Source: Acidaminococcaceae bacterium (GTDB lineage: Bacteria; Bacillota; Negativicutes; Acidaminococcales; Acidaminococcaceae). Taken from it: DNA of 9,199 bases. A model generated the notes under the pieces. It made no database searches. It worked only from the letters and a program-made list of their open reading frames with translations, and had not been told where the DNA came from. Location of the stretch: positions 1 to 9,199 of the forward strand of contig JAFSOW010000108.1 in the NCBI GenBank assembly GCA_017443165.1. Direction: 5' to 3'. The position numbers were made by a program, and so were the translations under genes. Position 1 is the stretch's first letter, and each line of letters begins with the position of its first letter. Shown here piece by piece: positions 6,151-9,199 of the stretch.

Positions 6151-7464
6151 TTATCTTTTCTTTTTCCAGGTGCCTGCCAGGTAATTGACAAACTGTTCCG
6201 CCGAACGGCCGGACAAAAAGCCATGGCTCATCTGCCATTTCTGCGCTTCTTCCCGGATTTCTTTCGGCGTGATGCGGATTTCCGGACGGCGTTTTAAGAG
6301 GCCGGTGACGATCTTCATATATTCGTCCCGGTCCGGGCGGAAATAGCCGATGGAGATGCCGAACCGGTTGGCCAGGGACAGCTTTTCCTGCTCCGTGTCA
6401 TTCCGGTGCATGTCGTCCTGGCTGGCATCATACCTGTCGCTCCAGGTTTCCCGGATCAGGTGCCGGCGGTTGGAAGTGGCATAGATCAGAACATTTTCCG
6501 GTTTCGGTTCCAGGCCGCCCTCGATGATCGCTTTCAGGTATTTGTATTCCAGCTCGGTTTCTTCAAAGGAGAGATCATCCATGTACAGGATAAACCGGTA
6601 GTTGCGGTTTTTAATCTGGGCAACGACCCGGGGCAGTTCCTTGAACTGGTGCTTGTAGATTTCAATCATGCGCAGGCCGTCCGCGTAATACCGGTTCAGG
6701 ATGGCCTTGATGCTCATGGATTTGCCGGTGCCGGCGTCGCCGTATAACAAAACGTTATTCGCATCTTTCCCCTGGATAAATGCTTCCGTGTTTTGGATCA
6801 GCGCTTTTTTCTGCATCTCATAGCCGATCAGATCTTCCAGTCTGGCATCGCTGGTGTGGGAAATGGGCTCCAGCAGTTCGACAGACGGGTCGTTGGAAAT
6901 GCGGAAGGCTTTGTTCAGGCCGAATTTACCCACGCCGTATTTTTTATAGAAGCCGGTTACAGCCCGGTATACGCCGTTGGCATCCGTTGCCTGTTCAATG
7001 GCGCTGCTCAGTTCCTGCACCTTTTCACTGACGCTTTTATTGAAAATCTGTTCTTTCTTTTCCACCGCGGTAAAATTCTGGATGATGGAAAAGCAGTTCA
7101 GACCCAGTTCTTTTTCCATGGGGGAAAAATCGTAATCGAACAATTCCTTGAAAACGGCCAGGTCATTTTTGGCGAACTGGTTCACCGAGCCTTTATTGGC
7201 GCCCACTTTTTCGGAGACCAGCGTAAAAGGAGTCTCGGTCATGGCCAAAAGGAAGGCCAGATAATTATGCCAGAGGTTTTTGTTGAAGCCATAGGTCGTG
7301 GCTACGTCAAGCAGCCGGTGGATTTCCAGCAGCGTGTCCCGTACCAGTTCTTCTTTTGTGGAGGATTTTTCCTGGAACCGGCGGCAGATGTCGGAGAGGC
7401 GGTACAGGATGCAGTCGTCTCCCAGATTGCTGTAGATTATTAATTTAGATGTTAAGCGATACAT
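6151..7464 (-). CDS. DUF815-family AAA-type ATPase
   Basis: A 437-residue cytosolic ATP-binding protein. The N-terminal half (about 1-200) is a helical region without recognised motifs. The P-loop domain follows: Walker A GDAGTGKS at 242-249, Walker B FILYMDD at 291-297, a sensor-1-like YATSNRRHL at 328-336, and an arginine-finger-like LANRFG at 364-369. The C-terminal small domain (about 375-435) ends in WKKKR. This order and the phrases [11 protein letters not shown] and DDLSFEETE fit the DUF815 family of Bacillota. The biological role is not established, and assignment to a pathway would be guesswork. The ATG at 7464 is the first in frame after a stop; CAGGAG lies 12 bases upstream, a long gap. 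It has its own leader after the ilvD terminator. Confidence 0.9.
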   Translation of the reverse strand: MYRLTSKLIIYSNLGDDCILYRLSDICRRFQEKSSTKEELVRDTLLEIHRLLDVATTYGFNKNLWHNYLAFLLAMTETPFTLVSEKVGANKGSVNQFAKNDLAVFKELFDYDFSPMEKELGLNCFSIIQNFTAVEKKEQIFNKSVSEKVQELSSAIEQATDANGVYRAVTGFYKKYGVGKFGLNKAFRISNDPSVELLEPISHTSDARLEDLIGYEMQKKALIQNTEAFIQGKDANNVLLYGDAGTGKSMSIKAILNRYYADGLRMIEIYKHQFKELPRVVAQIKNRNYRFILYMDDLSFEETELEYKYLKAIIEGGLEPKPENVLIYATSNRRHLIRETWSDRYDASQDDMHRNDTEQEKLSLANRFGISIGYFRPDRDEYMKIVTGLLKRRPEIRITPKEIREEAQKWQMSHGFLSGRSAEQFVNYLAGTWKKKR

Positions 7465-7539
7465 GGATGATGTTTACTCCTGCCTGAAAAAATAATAAGT
7501 AATAGGTATTTAAGGTTTTTAACACGTTATGATTGACAA

Positions 7540-7548
7540 AATATAACA
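7540..7548 (-). promoter_or_regulatory. Possible extended -10 promoter element for the ATPase gene
   Basis: The minus strand reads TGTTATATT, an extended -10 of the TGnTATAAT type with one mismatch. No good -35 hexamer stands at 16-18 bases; CTGTCA at 19 is the nearest. It lies about 75 bases upstream of the ATPase start and after the ilvD terminator, where a promoter is needed. Confidence 0.35.
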
Positions 7549-7574
7549 GGTAAGCCAGGTAAACTGACAGTTCT

Positions 7575-7593
7575 GCTGCACATATGTTGCAGC
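7575..7593. repeat. Short inverted repeat upstream of the ATPase gene
   Basis: GCTGCA (7575-7580) and TGCAGC (its complement, 7588-7593) flank a CATATGT centre. The element lies between the ilvD terminator and the candidate ATPase promoter. It may be an operator or merely a small hairpin. Confidence 0.35.
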
Positions 7594-7610
7594 CTGTTAA
7601 TCAGGGAAAT

Positions 7611-7656
7611 GAAAAGGCTGTCCGGAATACAGACGACAACTGATTCCGGAACAGCC
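7611..7656 (-). terminator. Intrinsic terminator of ilvD
   Basis: On the minus strand GGCTGTTCCGGAAT (7656-7643) pairs with ATTCCGGACAGCC (7628-7616) with one bulged base. A 14-base loop separates the arms and TTTTC follows. It lies about 50 bases past the ilvD stop codon and separates ilvD from the ATPase gene. Confidence 0.85.
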
Positions 7657-7707
7657 AGTCATATGCAAAAGTGATCCGTCTGTAAAAGTGCTTTACTCTT
7701 CACCCGG

Positions 7708-9199
7708 TTATTCTTCGCCCGGCGCACGGAGAATGGCGCCTTCCGCGGCGGAAGATACCAGCGCGGCATAACGGGCCAGATAGCCGTGTTTCACTTTCGG
7801 CGGCGGGCATTTCCATTTCGCGCGGCGTTTTTCCAGTTCCTTCTCGGAAACTCTGAAGTTCAGCTTCCTCTTCGGAATGTCGATTTCAATAATATCGCCT
7901 TCTTCAACCAGGGCGATAGGACCTCCTTCTACTGCTTCCGGCGAAATGTGGCCGATGCAGGCGCCGCGGGTCGCTCCGGAGAAACGCCCGTCGGTAAGCA
8001 ACGCGACTTCCTTATCCAGGCCCATACCGGCCAGTACGGAAGTGGGATTCAGCATTTCACGGAAGCCGGGGCCGCCTTTCGGACCTTCGTAACGGATAAC
8101 GATAACATCACCGGGATTGATTTTCTTGGTGCAGATAGCTTTAATTGCTTCTTCTTCCGAGTTAAATACCCGGGCCGGGCCGGAGTGTACCAGCATCTCT
8201 TCCGCCACGGCGCTGGCTTTAACGACGGAGCAGTCGGGGGCCAGATTGCCTTTCAGGATGGCGATGCCGCCGGTAGTGCGGTAGGGCTTTTCGCAGCTGT
8301 GGATTACGTCAGGACGGCGGACTTCCGCGTCTTTGATCAGAGCGCCGATGGTCTTGCCGGTAACGGTCTTGCAGGATTTGATGATGAGCCCTTTCTTTGC
8401 CAGTTCATGCATAACCGCGCTGATGCCGCCGGCTTCGTTCAGGTCCGTCATATGATGGGGGCCGCCGGGGCTCAGGAAAGTCAGGTACGGGGTCTTCTTG
8501 GAAATTTTATCAAACAGTTCCAGAGGCAGTTTGATACCGGCTTCGTGGGCAATGGCGGGGAGGTGCAGTGCTGTGTTGGAGCTGCCGCCGATAGCCATGT
8601 CAACGGTAATGGCATTTTTGAAAGAATTCATGGTTACGATATCTCTCGGGAGCACCTGTTCTTTGACCATGCGGACAACGGCTTCGCCGCATTTCTTGGC
8701 CAGACGGGCGCGGTCTCCCTGATAAGCGGCGGGAATCGTTCCGTTGCCGGGCATAGCCAGACCCAGTACTTCTGACAGGCAGTTCATGGTGTTGGCTGTA
8801 AACAGGCCGGCGCAGCTGCCGCAGCCGGGGCAGGCGGCCTTTTCCACACAGGTCAGTTCTTCTTTGTTGATTTTTCCGGCTTCAAAACGGCCGGCCGCTT
8901 CAAACGCAGTGGAAATACTGATATCTTTTCCGTCCAGGCGTCCGGGAAGCATGGGACCGCCGCTGCAAACTACGGAAGGGATGTTCAGGCGCAGTGCTGC
9001 CATCAGCATGCCGGGAACGATCTTGTCGCAGTTGGGGATCAGTACCATGCCGTCAAAGGCATGGCCGTTGACTACGGCTTCAATGCTGTCGGCGATCAGT
9101 TCGCGGCTGACCAGGGGATATTTCATGCCTACGTGGCCCATGGCGATGCCGTCGCACACGCCGATGGCCGGGACTTCAATCGGAACGCCGCCTGCGGCC
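7708..9199 (-). CDS. ilvD: Dihydroxy-acid dehydratase, N-terminus cut by the window edge
   Basis: Dehydrates 2,3-dihydroxy-isovalerate and 2,3-dihydroxy-3-methylvalerate to the 2-oxo acids that lead to valine, leucine and isoleucine. It is a cytosolic Fe-S enzyme. About 496 residues are visible, and roughly 60 at the N-terminus, including the first cluster cysteine, lie beyond 9199. The reading frame is open through the edge ([17 protein letters not shown]), so the GTG at 9159 is not a start. Counting from that codon: PNCDK at 42-46 (second cluster Cys and the carbamylated Lys that binds Mg), CPGCGSC at 110-116 (third cluster Cys), GNGTIPA at 138-144, and TDGRFSG at 389-395 with the presumed catalytic Ser at 394. 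The C-terminus is of normal length. No leucine or T-box leader can be judged because the upstream region is outside the window. Confidence 0.97.
   Translation of the reverse strand, partial: AAGGVPIEVPAIGVCDGIAMGHVGMKYPLVSRELIADSIEAVVNGHAFDGMVLIPNCDKIVPGMLMAALRLNIPSVVCSGGPMLPGRLDGKDISISTAFEAAGRFEAGKINKEELTCVEKAACPGCGSCAGLFTANTMNCLSEVLGLAMPGNGTIPAAYQGDRARLAKKCGEAVVRMVKEQVLPRDIVTMNSFKNAITVDMAIGGSSNTALHLPAIAHEAGIKLPLELFDKISKKTPYLTFLSPGGPHHMTDLNEAGGISAVMHELAKKGLIIKSCKTVTGKTIGALIKDAEVRRPDVIHSCEKPYRTTGGIAILKGNLAPDCSVVKASAVAEEMLVHSGPARVFNSEEEAIKAICTKKINPGDVIVIRYEGPKGGPGFREMLNPTSVLAGMGLDKEVALLTDGRFSGATRGACIGHISPEAVEGGPIALVEEGDIIEIDIPKRKLNFRVSEKELEKRRAKWKCPPPKVKHGYLARYAALVSSAAEGAILRAPGEE

Noticed and set aside
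7533..7561. Plus-strand promoter with a perfect TTGACA at 7533-7538
   Set aside because: No -10 hexamer stands at 16-18 bases; the nearest (TAAACT) is at 21. No plus-strand gene follows.
7786..8775. Long open frame of 329 codons on the plus strand
   Set aside because: It is antisense to ilvD, has a composition rich in Phe and Gly typical of a shadow frame, and shows no domain.

Overview
The window reads as a chromosomal segment of a low-to-mid GC Bacillota. The evidence is strong AGGAGG-type ribosome binding sites, a LytS/LytTR two-component pair, a DUF815-type ATPase and compact intergenic regions with intrinsic terminators. A Negativicutes member of the Acidaminococcus or Phascolarctobacterium kind would fit, but that placement is an impression from gene content, not a measurement. 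Every convincing gene is on the minus strand, so transcription runs from high to low coordinates. I see no rRNA, tRNA, CRISPR array, insertion sequence or phage gene.

In transcription order: (1) ilvD, dihydroxy-acid dehydratase, cut by the right edge (7708-9199), closed by an intrinsic terminator at 7611-7656. (2) A DUF815-family AAA-type ATPase (6151-7464), followed 71 bases later by a 63-residue two-helix membrane protein (5888-6079). (3) A gene-free stretch (5555-5887) with a bidirectional terminator (5707-5751), a perfect 16-bp palindrome (5763-5778), a 15-bp direct repeat of period 21 (5667-5702) and a promoter (5630-5660). (4) A likely operon of two small polytopic membrane proteins (DUF5058-like, 4847-5554; partner, 4156-4830) and a class III (CaiB/BaiF) CoA-transferase (2863-4038). 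It ends in a hairpin plus an intrinsic terminator (2720-2774). (5) A LytS-type sensor kinase (898-2609) overlapping a LytTR response regulator (140-901), with its own near-consensus promoter (2689-2717) and a very strong bidirectional terminator (50-111).

The most interesting reading joins blocks 3 to 5. The direct repeat upstream of the membrane protein/CoA-transferase promoter has the geometry of a LytTR-domain binding site: two nine-base half-sites of TAAGTT type, 12 bases between them, ending a few bases upstream of the -35 element. This suggests that the LytS/LytTR pair senses an external compound and switches on a two-subunit permease plus a CoA-transferase that activates the imported acid. 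The substrate is not readable from sequence.

A complication is that the kinase reading frame is broken by one missing base at 1235-1236, exactly at the N-box. The gene is therefore either a recent pseudogene or carries a sequence error. The kinase start is also best placed at a GTG at 2609, because the longer reading frame starts inside the preceding gene's terminator.
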